NCBI GenBank assembly: GCA_018240025.1
Contig: JAFEGM010000058.1
Coordinates: 1-55,849 of the forward strand
DNA: 55,849 bases
From: Verrucomicrobiota bacterium
Lineage (GTDB): Bacteria; Verrucomicrobiota; Verrucomicrobiia; Chthoniobacterales; SZAS-18
Direction of reading: 5' to 3'
Part shown: positions 44,587 through 52,912 of the stretch, in pieces
Numbering within the stretch: position 1 is the first letter of the stretch
Layout of the letters: each line of letters begins with the position of its first letter
Program-made: the position numbers and the translations under genes
Notes under the pieces: generated by a model
Told to the model about the DNA's origin: nothing
Database searches by the model: none
What the model saw: the letters and a program-made list of their open reading frames with translations, nothing else

Positions 44587-45807
44587 TCAGTCGCTCAGCG
44601 CACCCAGGGCCGCGTCGATGGCGGCGACGGCTTGATCGATATCGGCCTCGCCATGCGCCGCGCCGAGGAACCAGTTGTGGTGCGGATGCAGAAAGACGCC
44701 CCGCGCGCAGGCCGCCTGGCAGAAGCGCTGGGCGAGGAAGAAATCGGGATCGTCCGCGAAGGTGACGAACGGGAGCGCATCGGGCCCCGAGAAGCGCAGC
44801 GCGCGACCGTGCTTCGCCGCCGCCTCCTCGAAACCGGCTCGGAAGCGCGCGCCGGCCTGCGCGATCCGCCCGACCGCGTCGTCGCGCTGCGCGATTTCCA
44901 GCACCTTCAGCGCCGCGGCCATCGGGACCGCCGAATTCCAATAACTGCCGGTCAGAAAAACGTGGCCCGCGGCGCGCTTCAGCTCAGCCCGGCCAACCGC
45001 GGCGGAGATGGGATGGCCGTTGCCCAGCGCCTTGCAGTAGCAGGCGAGATCGGGCGTGAAGCCGTAGGTCCGATGCGAGCCGCCGAGGTCGAGGCGGAAG
45101 CCGGAGCGGATGTCGTCGAGCACCAGCACGATGCCCTCGCGCCGGCAGGTCGCCTCCAGCTCCGCGAAAAAGCCCGGCGCCGGCAGTTCGCTTGCTCCGA
45201 AAGCGGGATGATGGAAGGCCGTGGTGATGACCGCCGCAATCTGCCCGCGATGCTGCCGGACGAGATCGTGGAAAGCGTTCAGATCGTTCCAGGGAAAGCC
45301 GTGGATGTGCACCCGATCCTCATCGATCCAGCCTCCGTGGCCCGGGGCGCACCAGGCGTGGGACCCGTGGTAGGCGCCGGCGATCTTCAGCACTTTCTTG
45401 CGGCCGGTATGCTCGCGCGCGACCTGCAGGCACCAGCTGGTCACATCGGCCCCGTTTTTCGCAAAAACGGCCCAGTCGGCGAAATCGACCAGCCCCACGA
45501 GACGCTCGGCCAGCTCGACCATGAGCGCCGTGGGATGGTTGAAGGCGTTGCCGTCGCGCGCCTGCCGGGCTGACGCCTCCTCCACCTCGGGATGCTGGGC
45601 GCCCAGCAGGTGCACGCCGTAGCCGCAGAGGAAATCGATGAATTCATTGCCGTCGACATCCCAGTAGCGGCAGCCCGCCGCCCGCTGCGCGTAGTACGGC
45701 GAGCGACCCGGCATGGTCGCGGCCGGTGCCGTATGCCCGTAGATGCCACCCGGAATGACCCGGGCCGCGCGGGCGAAGAGGGCGGCGGAGCGTTCGAAGG
45801 AAAGCAC
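44587..45807 (-). CDS. Class III PLP aminotransferase (glutamate-1-semialdehyde aminomutase-like)
   Basis: The protein has the fold-type I signatures of class III aminotransferases: RSAALFARAARVIPGGIYGH at the N-terminus, YWDVDGNEFIDFLCGYG, AFAKNGAD-type cofactor loop (VFAKNGADVTSW), VLDDIRSGFRLD with the PLP-nitrogen aspartate, and CYCKALGNGHPIS with the Schiff-base lysine (about K259 from this start). It is close to glutamate-1-semialdehyde 2,1-aminomutases, but the substrate could equally be a sugar or another amino ketone; no tetrapyrrole genes are nearby. I chose the GTG at 45807 because it gives the family N-terminus. A TTG nine codons upstream lies within a GA/CT-rich heptamer tract that is probably not coding. 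It is a single-gene unit. Confidence 0.85.
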   Translation of the reverse strand: MLSFERSAALFARAARVIPGGIYGHTAPAATMPGRSPYYAQRAAGCRYWDVDGNEFIDFLCGYGVHLLGAQHPEVEEASARQARDGNAFNHPTALMVELAERLVGLVDFADWAVFAKNGADVTSWCLQVAREHTGRKKVLKIAGAYHGSHAWCAPGHGGWIDEDRVHIHGFPWNDLNAFHDLVRQHRGQIAAVITTAFHHPAFGASELPAPGFFAELEATCRREGIVLVLDDIRSGFRLDLGGSHRTYGFTPDLACYCKALGNGHPISAAVGRAELKRAAGHVFLTGSYWNSAVPMAAALKVLEIAQRDDAVGRIAQAGARFRAGFEEAAAKHGRALRFSGPDALPFVTFADDPDFFLAQRFCQAACARGVFLHPHHNWFLGAAHGEADIDQAVAAIDAALGALSD

Positions 45808-45907
45808 GGAGCGCAAAGAAGGAGGAAGGCTCAAGGATGAAGGAAGAAGTCTAACCCGAGTTCAGCCCCGCGCCTCCTCCCTTCATCTTTCGCCCTTCAT
45901 CTCCTCC
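45808..45907. repeat. GA/CT-rich heptamer-like low-complexity tract
   Basis: Sequence around the aminotransferase start repeats AAGGA, AAGGATGAAGGAAGAAG and CCTTCAT units at roughly seven-base spacing (for example CCCTTCATCTTTCGCCC, then TTCATCTCCTCC). Related tracts lie at 48304-48388, 49685-49720 and 55760-55829. It separates the aminotransferase from the 87-aa gene's terminator. Confidence 0.5.
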
Positions 45908-45940
45908 AAAAAAACGCGCGGATGCCGAAGCATCCGCGCG
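45908..45940 (-). terminator. Rho-independent terminator of the 87-aa gene
   Basis: A perfect 11-bp stem CGCGCGGATGC with a CGAA loop (45915-45940) is followed on the minus strand by seven T residues (45914-45908). It ends the minus-strand unit containing the 87-aa gene. A second stem, CGCGCGAG / CTCGCGCG (45959-45983), sits just before it. Confidence 0.85.
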
Positions 45941-46022
45941 CTTGTTGGGGTGACTTTCCGCGCGAGGGATCACCACTCGCGCGTTCCGTTGGCGGCCCGG
46001 GTTCGGGCGGCCCCGGTGAAAA

Positions 46023-46286
46023 TTAGCAGGCCGCGCAGCTGCCCTGCGGCCAGATACCGCGGGAGAGCTTGTCGAAGAGCCGGTCGCGCAGACGGCGGGC
46101 CTCCTCGAGGGACTTGGTGCCCAGGGACCGACGCACGCGCTCTTTCGTGAGGCCATCCGGATGGACGGTGTAGTGGACGAACCAGATGCCATGGTTGTTC
46201 CACAGGTGGTGGTCCGGATTTTCCGGATGCGTGCGGATGGCGAGCGTGGGAACGGGCTTGGACGTAGTGAGTGCCGAGTTGCTCAT
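46023..46286 (-). CDS. Small 87-aa protein resembling an integrase arm-binding domain
   Basis: The protein reads NNHGIWFVHYTVHPDGLTKE followed by RVRRSLGTKSLEEARRLRDR, which has the three-strand-plus-helix pattern of the N-terminal arm-type DNA-binding domain of tyrosine recombinases. It stops right after this domain with RGIWPQGSCAAC; no core-binding or catalytic part follows. It may therefore be a stand-alone DNA-binding protein. It has its own strong terminator downstream and a candidate structured RNA with another terminator upstream, an unusual amount of regulation for a small gene. The ATG at 46286 is clear, with no strong ribosome binding site. The composition is host-like. The relation to integrases is a resemblance only. 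Confidence 0.7.
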   Translation of the reverse strand: MSNSALTTSKPVPTLAIRTHPENPDHHLWNNHGIWFVHYTVHPDGLTKERVRRSLGTKSLEEARRLRDRLFDKLSRGIWPQGSCAAC

Positions 46287-46357
46287 GGGACGTGTTTAGA
46301 TCGACGGTGGTCGGATTTCGTTCAGTTTTTTTCGTGGTGGTTTCGGCACCAGGTCTG

Positions 46358-46393
46358 CAAAACAAAACGCCGCTCCTTCATCAGGGGCGGCGT
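46358..46393 (-). terminator. Intrinsic terminator upstream of the 87-aa gene
   Basis: A 10-bp stem (ACGCCGCTCC at 46367-46376 with GGGGCGGCGT at 46384-46393, one G-U pair) and a 7-nt loop is followed on the minus strand by TTTTGTTTT. No minus-strand protein gene lies directly upstream, so it must end either a small RNA or an attenuated leader of the 87-aa gene. Confidence 0.75.
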
Positions 46394-46540
46394 CCGTTCC
46401 GCGTGAGACTTGTTGTTCGGACCGGTTTCGGCAGTCCGCGCATCGGAGAAGGCATTTCGGCCTTCACCAAGCCACCGTGGGTTCTCACTCCCCGGTTGGC
46501 AGATGCACCGGCGTCACCGCCAGCGCTTCATTCCTGATGT
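46358..46540 (-). ncRNA. Candidate structured RNA (sRNA or regulatory leader)
   Basis: On the minus strand an 86-nt stretch (46403-46488) is closed by the perfect stem GTGAGA/TCTCAC. It contains two internal hairpins: GGTGAAGGC-cgaaat-GCCTTCTCC (one mismatch) and CGGAC...GTCCG. The intrinsic terminator at 46358-46393 follows 10 nt later. A weak promoter (TTGCAC and TATCTT, spacing 15) can be drawn at 46547-46573, giving a transcript of about 180 nt. No good reading frame is present, and I recognise no known riboswitch or RNA family. The next minus-strand gene starts 72 nt after the terminator, so a riboswitch-like attenuator is possible. The remainder of 46287-46680 is otherwise empty apart from the promoter region of the protease gene. 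Confidence 0.45.
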
Positions 46541-46680
46541 GCGCTAAAGATAGCATGTTTCCCGTTCGTGCAATATGAACGTTGTGTCATAAACACCATA
46601 TACAGATCGGGAATTCGGGAACTCGTCACGGACGCCGTGGGGCGAATTCCCTCGACGAACAGCTTCGGCTGTTGTCTTGC

Positions 46681-48303
46681 ATGCGGATGCCTCGTCGCCT
46701 GCTTACGCTGATTCTCGGTTTGAGTCTGTCCCTCGTCGTCGCGCCGGCCGCGCCCGGTCAACCGGGCGGCGCCAAGAAAAAGAAGCCCGCCACAGCGGAA
46801 GCGGCGGAGCCGAAGGCGAAGACCGAGGAGAAGCCGTCCGAGCCCCTGCCGAAGAGCGACGGCACGGTCGAGAACTCCGTGGTCAAGATCTTTGCCACGG
46901 CGCGCTACCCGGAGCCCTACAAGCCGTGGACGAAGGACAGTCCGCGCGATGCCACCGGCAGTGGCGTGGTCATCGCCGGCAATCGCATCCTGACCAACGC
47001 GCACGTTGTCAGCTACTCCAGCCAGGTGCAGGTGCAGGCGCATCAGAGCGGCGACAAGCTCTCGGCCACGGTCGAGTTCATCGCGCCGGGCATCGACCTC
47101 GCCATCCTCAAGCTGGATGACGAGTCCTTCTTCAAAAAGCACCGCCCGCTCCAGCCCGCCTCCAAGCTGCCCGACATCAAGGACACGGTGCTCGCCTACG
47201 GCTCCCCCGAGGGCGGCAGCAATCTCTCCATCACCAAGGGCATCGTCTCGCGCGTCGAATTCACCGGCTACAACTACTCGGTCAGCGGCCTGCGCATTCA
47301 GATCGATGCCGCCATCAACCCGGGCAACAGCGGCGGCCCGGTGGTGGTCGACAACAAAATGATCGGCCTGGTCTTCAGCCACCTGCGCGATTCGGATAAG
47401 ATCGGTTACATCATCCCGATGGAGGAGATCTCGCTCTTCCTGGCCGACATCGCCGACGGCCGCTACGACGGGAAGCCCATCATGCTCGACGAGATGCAGA
47501 CGCTGGAAAATCCAGCCCTGCGCGCGTACCTCAAGCTTCCGGCGGAGGCCGAGGGTCTGGTGGTCCGGCGCCCGTACGATCACGGTCCCGCCACCGTCCT
47601 GAAGCCGTGGGACGTCATCTGCAAGATCGGCGACATTGCGGTCGACAACCAGGGCATGATCAAGTTCGACGAGAACGTGCGCATCCGCTTCGGCTACCAG
47701 CTGCAGAAGCTCGTTTCCGAGGGCACGGTTCCGCTGACTGTCTGGCGCGATGGGGCGCAGGTGGCCGTGAAGCATCCGGTGGTGACCGAACGTCCGCTCC
47801 TCATTCCCAACCTGCTCGGCACGTACCCGTCCTACTTCGTGCTCGGGCCGCTGGTCTTCTCCGAGGCCACCGGCCACTACGTGAACGGCTTCACGCGGCC
47901 CAACAACGAGCGCAATCATCTCGCCGGGCTCGTGTACGACTCGAATCCGCTGGCGACGCGCATCTTCGATTCCCCCGCCTATCCCGGTGAGCGCCTGGTC
48001 ATCATCTCGTCGCCGTTCTTCCCGCACCGGCTGTCCAAGGGCTATGGCAATCCGTTCGCGCAGACGGTGAAGTCGATCAACGGCACCGCGGTCAAGAACC
48101 TCGGCCATCTCGTCGGCCTGCTGCGCGATTCGAAGGATGAGTTCGTGGTCATCGACTTCGCCCAACGCGGCGCCGAGACGGTCGTCTTCCGCCGCGCCGA
48201 ACTGCTCAAGGAAACCGACGACATCCTGACCGACAACGGCGTCCGCAGCCAGGGTTCGGCCGACATGCTCGAGATCTGGAACGCGAAGGGATCCTCAAAG
48301 TAA
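46681..48303 (+). CDS. Secreted Deg/HtrA-like trypsin-type serine protease with PDZ
   Basis: A signal peptide (RRLLTLILGLSLSLVVAPAAPG) and a Lys/Pro/Glu-rich linker precede a S1C-type protease domain. The catalytic triad is clear: TNAHVVS (H108), GIDLAILKL (D139), INPGNSGGPVV (S217). A PDZ-like region starts near residue 275 (LRAYLKLPAEAEGLVVRRPY). A long C-terminal part of about 200 residues follows that resembles the plant and bacterial Deg2/Deg9 architecture more than DegP. It probably acts in the periplasm or cell envelope, degrading misfolded proteins. I chose the ATG at 46681 since the signal peptide follows; a second ATG two codons later is possible. The gene is divergent from the candidate RNA and followed by heptamer repeats. 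Confidence 0.9.
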   Translation: MRMPRRLLTLILGLSLSLVVAPAAPGQPGGAKKKKPATAEAAEPKAKTEEKPSEPLPKSDGTVENSVVKIFATARYPEPYKPWTKDSPRDATGSGVVIAGNRILTNAHVVSYSSQVQVQAHQSGDKLSATVEFIAPGIDLAILKLDDESFFKKHRPLQPASKLPDIKDTVLAYGSPEGGSNLSITKGIVSRVEFTGYNYSVSGLRIQIDAAINPGNSGGPVVVDNKMIGLVFSHLRDSDKIGYIIPMEEISLFLADIADGRYDGKPIMLDEMQTLENPALRAYLKLPAEAEGLVVRRPYDHGPATVLKPWDVICKIGDIAVDNQGMIKFDENVRIRFGYQLQKLVSEGTVPLTVWRDGAQVAVKHPVVTERPLLIPNLLGTYPSYFVLGPLVFSEATGHYVNGFTRPNNERNHLAGLVYDSNPLATRIFDSPAYPGERLVIISSPFFPHRLSKGYGNPFAQTVKSINGTAVKNLGHLVGLLRDSKDEFVVIDFAQRGAETVVFRRAELLKETDDILTDNGVRSQGSADMLEIWNAKGSSK

Positions 48304-48388
48304 GGAGCAAGATTCAAGCGCCAGGATTCAAGGAAGGAGCAAGGGCCAAGCTTCAAGGCGGGCCGCCCGTTCCTCCTTCCTCCTTCCC
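48304..48388. repeat. Heptamer-period purine-rich tract after protease gene
   Basis: Directly after the protease stop, units such as AAGGAGC, AAGATTC, AAGCGCC, AGGATTC, AAGGGCC, AAGCTTC follow each other at seven-base spacing. The strand bias then switches to pyrimidine (TTCCTCCTTCCTCC), ending at the stop of the convergent LytTR gene. Only the hairpin potential of the opposing purine and pyrimidine arms could act as a terminator. Confidence 0.6.
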
Positions 48389-49153
48389 CTATCCTTCCGG
48401 CACCATCGCCGGCAGCCGCGCCCGCACCTCGGGCCAGAGGTCGCGACTGACCGGGAGCGGAGTCTCGAGGCCGGCGATGCGCAGGGCGATCGACTTGGGG
48501 GACTCGCGCACGTAGCCCACCACGCGGGTGAGATTGGCGATGCAGGTGCGATGCACGCGCTGAAACAGCGCGGAGGGCAGCACTTCCTCCCAGGCCTTGA
48601 GCGCCCGGCGGACGAAATGACGGGTGCCGTCGAGGAGATGCACCACCGTGTAATTCTCCTCCGCCAGCACGGCGCCGAACTCCCGCACCGGTGCGAAGCG
48701 CGCGCCGTGGGCGGTGGGCAGATGGACGAGATCGTCCGCCGCGAGCATGGGCACCGCGATGACGGTCTCCGGCGGCTCGCTGGGGGGCGCCAGAACCGTC
48801 GCGATCGCCGGCCCGAGGCGACCCAGCGCATCGGCCAGGCGCGCCGCCTTGATGGGCTTGAGCAGATAGTCGAGCGCGTTCACCTCGAAGGCCCGCAGCG
48901 CGAAGGCATTGTGTGCCGTGGCGAACACGATCCGGGCCCCGGCACGCACGGTCGGCACGAGGTCGAAGCCCGAGCCGCCGAGCAGCTGAATGTCGAGGAA
49001 GACGAGGTCGTACTCCGCCTCCGCGAGAAGGCCGCGCGCGCTCCGGACGGAGGCGGCTTCTCCAACGACCTTCACTTCCGGATGCGCGGCCAGCAGTCGC
49101 CGCAGATCGGCCCGGGCGGCGGGTTCGTCGTCGATGAGCAGAGCGCGGATCAT
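48389..49153 (-). CDS. LytTR-family response regulator (254 aa)
   Basis: The N-terminal receiver domain (1-115) has the acidic pocket in LLIDDEP (D8-D9), the phosphoacceptor D54 in VFLDIQLLGG and K99 in DYLLKPIKA. The C-terminal LytTR DNA-binding domain (about 150-250) has FGAVLAEENYTVVHLLDGTR and FQRVHRTCIANLTRVVGYVR. LytTR regulators bind direct repeats and usually pair with LytS-type sensor kinases. The partner is the propeller histidine kinase at 49700-52807 on the same strand, separated only by a small unknown gene. I chose the ATG at 49153 because the receiver domain begins there. Targets are unknown; the divergent secreted protein at 52913 is a candidate. Confidence 0.92.
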   Translation of the reverse strand: MIRALLIDDEPAARADLRRLLAAHPEVKVVGEAASVRSARGLLAEAEYDLVFLDIQLLGGSGFDLVPTVRAGARIVFATAHNAFALRAFEVNALDYLLKPIKAARLADALGRLGPAIATVLAPPSEPPETVIAVPMLAADDLVHLPTAHGARFAPVREFGAVLAEENYTVVHLLDGTRHFVRRALKAWEEVLPSALFQRVHRTCIANLTRVVGYVRESPKSIALRIAGLETPLPVSRDLWPEVRARLPAMVPEG

Positions 49154-49247
49154 GCGGCGGGCGAGTAGCGCACGCTCGCCGGACTCCGACGCAAGGCAAA
49201 CGCGGGGAAGGGCGAATGCGTAGGGCAGACCGAGTTGCCAACCACGA

Positions 49248-49664
49248 TCACCGTTGACCGTCCTCCGCCTGCGCCCGATAAGCACGCCAGCCCCAGAACC
49301 CGGGTTTTGGTTTGGCGTGGGCGGCCGCCGCGATGCGCATCGCATCGAGTCGGTCGGCCGGGTCGCCGGCGCGCTGGCCGAGTCTCTTGCGAGCCCGACT
49401 CGCGGCCACGCGGGCCGCACGCGCGTCCAGTTGCAGGGCGTGAGTCCGCGCGAGTTCCTCCGCCGCTGTACGCATGACCTCCAGCGTCGGCCAACCAGCC
49501 GGCTCGCGCCCGAAGTCATGCCGCTTCGCCAGCGCATCGAAGACCCGCCGAAAGCTCTGTCCCGTGCTTCGGGCATGCGCCTCGACCAGCCGATGAAAAG
49601 CGATCCACGCGTGCGAAGCGCTGCGTCGCCGCCGAAAGCCGCGCAGATTATTCCAGAAGCTCAT
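49248..49664 (-). CDS. Hypothetical 138-aa basic helical protein between sensor kinase and regulator
   Basis: No family is recognised. The protein is basic and helical without a signal peptide or membrane segment (MSFWNNLRGFRRRRSASHAW, then a long helix ARSTGQSFRRVFDALAKRHD, and AAEELARTHALQLDARAARV). It ends near GFWGWRAYRAQAEDGQR. It starts 35 nt after the histidine kinase stop and precedes the response regulator by 94 nt, all on one strand, so the three genes are probably one operon. A role in that signalling pathway is plausible by position alone. Coding statistics are host-like. The ATG at 49664 is the obvious start. Confidence 0.65.
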   Translation of the reverse strand: MSFWNNLRGFRRRRSASHAWIAFHRLVEAHARSTGQSFRRVFDALAKRHDFGREPAGWPTLEVMRTAAEELARTHALQLDARAARVAASRARKRLGQRAGDPADRLDAMRIAAAAHAKPKPGFWGWRAYRAQAEDGQR

Positions 49665-49699
49665 GTGCCTGCTTGCTCAACACGCGACGGCGGTGTCCT

Positions 49700-52600
49700 T
49701 CATCCTTCATCCGTCCTTCCCACGATCACGATCCGCATCGTCACCCATCCCTCTCCGCTCTCGATCTCGAACCGATGCGCGTCGGGATAGTGCCGCCGGA
49801 GGCGTTCGCGCAGGTTGTCGTGACCGATACCGAGCGAAGGCAGATCCGGCCGGCTGCCGGGCTCCACCCAGTGTCCGCTGTTGGCCACGACGAGCACGAG
49901 TTCGCCGTCCGGCCGGCGGCTCGCCTCCAGACGGAGCTCCAGCACGTCCTCGCTGGTGGCGAGTCCGTACTTGAGCGCGTTCTCGACCAGCGGGAGGAGC
50001 AGGGAGCGCGGCATTGGCTCGTCGCGGACGGAGTCGTCGATTGCCCAATGCACCCGCAGGCCCTCGCCCAGTCGGGTCTGCTCGATCTCGAGATAGGCCC
50101 GTAGAATCTCCACCTCCGCGCCCACGGTGCTGAGTTCGGTCGAACTCCGATCGCCCAGCGTGAGGCGACAGAAGTCGGCCAGCCGCTCGACCGTCCCCTC
50201 GGCCTGCGGCTCGCCGGTCGCGATCTGCGAGCGCACCGCGGTCAGCGTGTTGAGGAGGAAATGCGGATTGAGCTGGTAGCGCAGCGTTTCCAGCCGCGCC
50301 GCCTCGGCGGCGAGCTTGGCGGTGATCTTCTCGTCGAGTTCGAGCCGATGCAGCCGCGTCAGCTCGCGGTTCTTGTCCGCGAGGTCGAGCGTGCGGGCCT
50401 GCACCGTCGCCTCCAATTCCGCATTGCGCCGCCGCAGGGCCGCCGTGCGGAGGCGGGCGAAGCCGAGCAGGGCGCCGAGCCCCGCCGCGCCGTAGCCCGC
50501 GTAGGCCCAAAGCGTTCGCCACCAGGGCGGCAGCACGGTGAATGCGAGCGTACCGGGCTGCGAGAGCACGCCGTCGCTGTCGCGCGCGCGCACTTCGAAG
50601 ACGTAGCTGCCTTCGCTCAGGTTGGTGAAGCTGCGCAGCCGCTCCGGCTTCCAGGCCGACCACTCGGTTTCGAAACCGCGCAGGCGCGTCTGGTACTCGG
50701 GCGGCTCGATCCCGTAGGTGCGGGGCGCGATGTAGCTGAAGGTCGGTGCATTGCGCACAAACGGCAGCGTTTCGTCGGCCCGCACATCGGCGCTGCGCAG
50801 CTGCACGCCGTAGGCGCTGGGCGCGGGCTCAGGCCGGTCGACCTCGAGGCGGAGAATGCCCGCCGTGCCGCCCAGCCAGAGCACCCGGCCCGCCGGCGTT
50901 TGCTCGGCGTAGAAGGCGGAGGGCGTGTCGATGGCCTCGAACATTGCCCGCGGGAGCAGGCGGGGAGCGCCGCCCGAGGGATAGCGATAGACGCCGCCGC
51001 CGCCGCGGCCCTGACCGTCGCGAATCGCCACTGGCCCCCACGTATCGGGGCCGGCCCGCGCATAGGCGACGGAGTTCACCGTGGTACCCTCCGGCAGCGG
51101 GGTCTCGCCCGGCCAGGGCACGAACTTCCGCGTCGCGCCGTCGAAGCGCAGCGGTCCGCGGGTCGACTGCACCATGAAATACGGCTCGCCGTCGCGATCG
51201 CCCAACCGCACCTGCCGCAGCGGATCGGGCAGACCGGTGCCGGCTCCGAACAGCTCGACCTGCACGCGCTCGGCCAGCGGACGTTCGGGCGAGGCGTCCT
51301 TCCAGCGCAGGCGGTGGAAGCCCTGGCCGTTGACTGCGGTCCACAATTCCACTTCGCCCGCGCTGCTCGGCTGCCAAAGCGCGCGCACGGTCTCGGTCAC
51401 GCCGGGGATCGCGCCCTCGTCGCGCCACTCGCCGCCTGCCTGACGCCGATAGGCGCGCAGTCCGCTCGTGACGCCCACCCACAGCAGGTCGGGCTCGCGC
51501 CGCGAACGGGCCAGCGCATAGCCGAGTTCGGGCAGCTTGATCGTCTGCACGAAGCCATCGCCACGCCGCTCGTAGATGCGCTGATCTCCCACCACGAACA
51601 GCTCCCCGTCGTGCGCCAGCAACGCGTACACCCCACCGCTGATCGACGGCTCGCGCTCGAAGCGCGCGGGGGTTTGCGGCGGCACCCCGGGCACGAGTCG
51701 GAAGAGGCCCGCGGTATTGCCGAAGAAGAGCGTGCCGTCATGCCGCGCGAAGCCGGTCAGGAGGCCGCGCCCCACCCCGCGCGATGCATCGAACTGGCTG
51801 GCGACCGACGGCAGATCGAGGTGGGCGATGCCGAAATCGAGACACGCCCAAAGCCCGCCCTGGCGATCCGGGTGCAGGCTGTACACGATGCCGGAAGGCA
51901 GACCCGCCGCCGCATCGACATACTGCCGGAAGCGCCCGGCGGAGTCGATCACCGCCAACCCGCCTTGCCCGGTGGCCGCGAAGGCGACGGCGAGGGAGCC
52001 ATCGGCCAGGTCGAGCGCGCGATAGACCTGTTTGGTGCGCAGGAGGTCGTCGATCTCGGTGGCCCAAGGCTGGGCGGCGCCGGTGGCAGGATCGATCTCC
52101 CACACGCCCGTCTTGAGCGTAACCGCGAGCAGCTTGCCGTCCGGGCGCGGCATGACGTGGCGGATCGCATCGGCCAGCACCCCTGGCGCTGACGAGACAG
52201 GTACGAGCCGGCCATCGGGCTCCAGCCGCTCCAGCGGTGCCTCGGCCGACTGCAGATACAGCGCGGGGCCGACGGCGTGCAGTCGGCAGAGGGCGTGGGG
52301 GATGGAGGTGAATTTCTCGCTTCGCCAGACCAGGATCTTGCGGGCGGCGGCGAAATAGACGGCATCGCCATGCGGGAGGATCTGGAAGACCTCCTGGAAA
52401 TCGCGATCCGCCTCCGGCAGCCGGTCCCAAAGCGAAACCCAGTCGAAGCCGCCCGCCGGCCGAGGACGCAGCCAGCCGAGATCGCCGCGGCTGCCGAAAT
52501 ACACGCGACCGTCCGGTGCCGTGGCCACCGCGCGCGTCACCGCGGTGTAGCGCTCGCCCTGCAGCCGCAGCCAGTTCGTGCCATCGAAGACCGCCACCCC

Positions 52601-52807
52601 GGGCTGGCTGCCGAAGAACCAGTTGCCCGCCCGATCCTGCGCGGCCGACCAAGTCTGGGTCGAGGTGCCGTAGGGCATCGCATAGGCCCGGATGACCGGC
52701 TTGCCCAGTTCCGTGGGCGGAATCGCGCCGGCGGCTGAGGTCGCCAGCCAGCCCGAAATCAATAGCGCCAGGGGGAGGAATGCCCGCATGCGAATGGCCG
52801 CCAGCAT
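49700..52807 (-). CDS. Sensor histidine kinase with two-component-regulator propeller (LytS/His_kinase type, 1035 aa)
   Basis: A signal peptide (ALLISGWLATSAAGA) precedes about 600 residues of periplasmic beta-propeller repeats (TWSAAQDRAGNWFFGSQPGV, DGRVYFGSRGDLGWLR, YSLHPDRQGGLWACLDFGIA). A Y_Y_Y domain follows at about 690-765 (YQTRLRGFETEWSAWKPERL), then a membrane helix (WWRTLWAYAGYGAAGLGALL), a coiled coil (NAELEATVQARTLDLADKNR) and a His_kinase domain with the phosphoacceptor H849 in LNPHFLLNTL. The ATPase has LPLVENALKYG and GIGHDNLRERL. This is the single-chain sensor kinase form seen in PVC and Bacteroidota, often linked to polysaccharide sensing. It heads an operon with a small unknown protein and the LytTR regulator. 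Start: ATG 52807 or 52789. Confidence 0.93.
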   Translation of the reverse strand: MLAAIRMRAFLPLALLISGWLATSAAGAIPPTELGKPVIRAYAMPYGTSTQTWSAAQDRAGNWFFGSQPGVAVFDGTNWLRLQGERYTAVTRAVATAPDGRVYFGSRGDLGWLRPRPAGGFDWVSLWDRLPEADRDFQEVFQILPHGDAVYFAAARKILVWRSEKFTSIPHALCRLHAVGPALYLQSAEAPLERLEPDGRLVPVSSAPGVLADAIRHVMPRPDGKLLAVTLKTGVWEIDPATGAAQPWATEIDDLLRTKQVYRALDLADGSLAVAFAATGQGGLAVIDSAGRFRQYVDAAAGLPSGIVYSLHPDRQGGLWACLDFGIAHLDLPSVASQFDASRGVGRGLLTGFARHDGTLFFGNTAGLFRLVPGVPPQTPARFEREPSISGGVYALLAHDGELFVVGDQRIYERRGDGFVQTIKLPELGYALARSRREPDLLWVGVTSGLRAYRRQAGGEWRDEGAIPGVTETVRALWQPSSAGEVELWTAVNGQGFHRLRWKDASPERPLAERVQVELFGAGTGLPDPLRQVRLGDRDGEPYFMVQSTRGPLRFDGATRKFVPWPGETPLPEGTTVNSVAYARAGPDTWGPVAIRDGQGRGGGGVYRYPSGGAPRLLPRAMFEAIDTPSAFYAEQTPAGRVLWLGGTAGILRLEVDRPEPAPSAYGVQLRSADVRADETLPFVRNAPTFSYIAPRTYGIEPPEYQTRLRGFETEWSAWKPERLRSFTNLSEGSYVFEVRARDSDGVLSQPGTLAFTVLPPWWRTLWAYAGYGAAGLGALLGFARLRTAALRRRNAELEATVQARTLDLADKNRELTRLHRLELDEKITAKLAAEAARLETLRYQLNPHFLLNTLTAVRSQIATGEPQAEGTVERLADFCRLTLGDRSSTELSTVGAEVEILRAYLEIEQTRLGEGLRVHWAIDDSVRDEPMPRSLLLPLVENALKYGLATSEDVLELRLEASRRPDGELVLVVANSGHWVEPGSRPDLPSLGIGHDNLRERLRRHYPDAHRFEIESGEGWVTMRIVIVGRTDEG

Positions 52808-52912
52808 GGCGGATCGGTGCCGCTCGCCAACTCAATTCGGAGTTCGGCGCCTGCAGACTTCCGCCTCGCTAAGGCAGTCGAAGGACTGATAGGCTCTACC
52901 CCTTCCTGTCTT

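Noticed and set aside
46403..46488. Known riboswitch class (cobalamin, glycine, SAM, TPP, FMN, c-di-GMP)
   Set aside because: None of the conserved core sequences of these classes that I can recall is present, so only an unnamed structured RNA is claimed.
46528..48165. 545-codon minus-strand frame opposite the Deg-like protease
   Set aside because: The plus-strand protease has an intact triad and signal peptide; the antisense frame shows no domain and crosses the candidate RNA promoter region.
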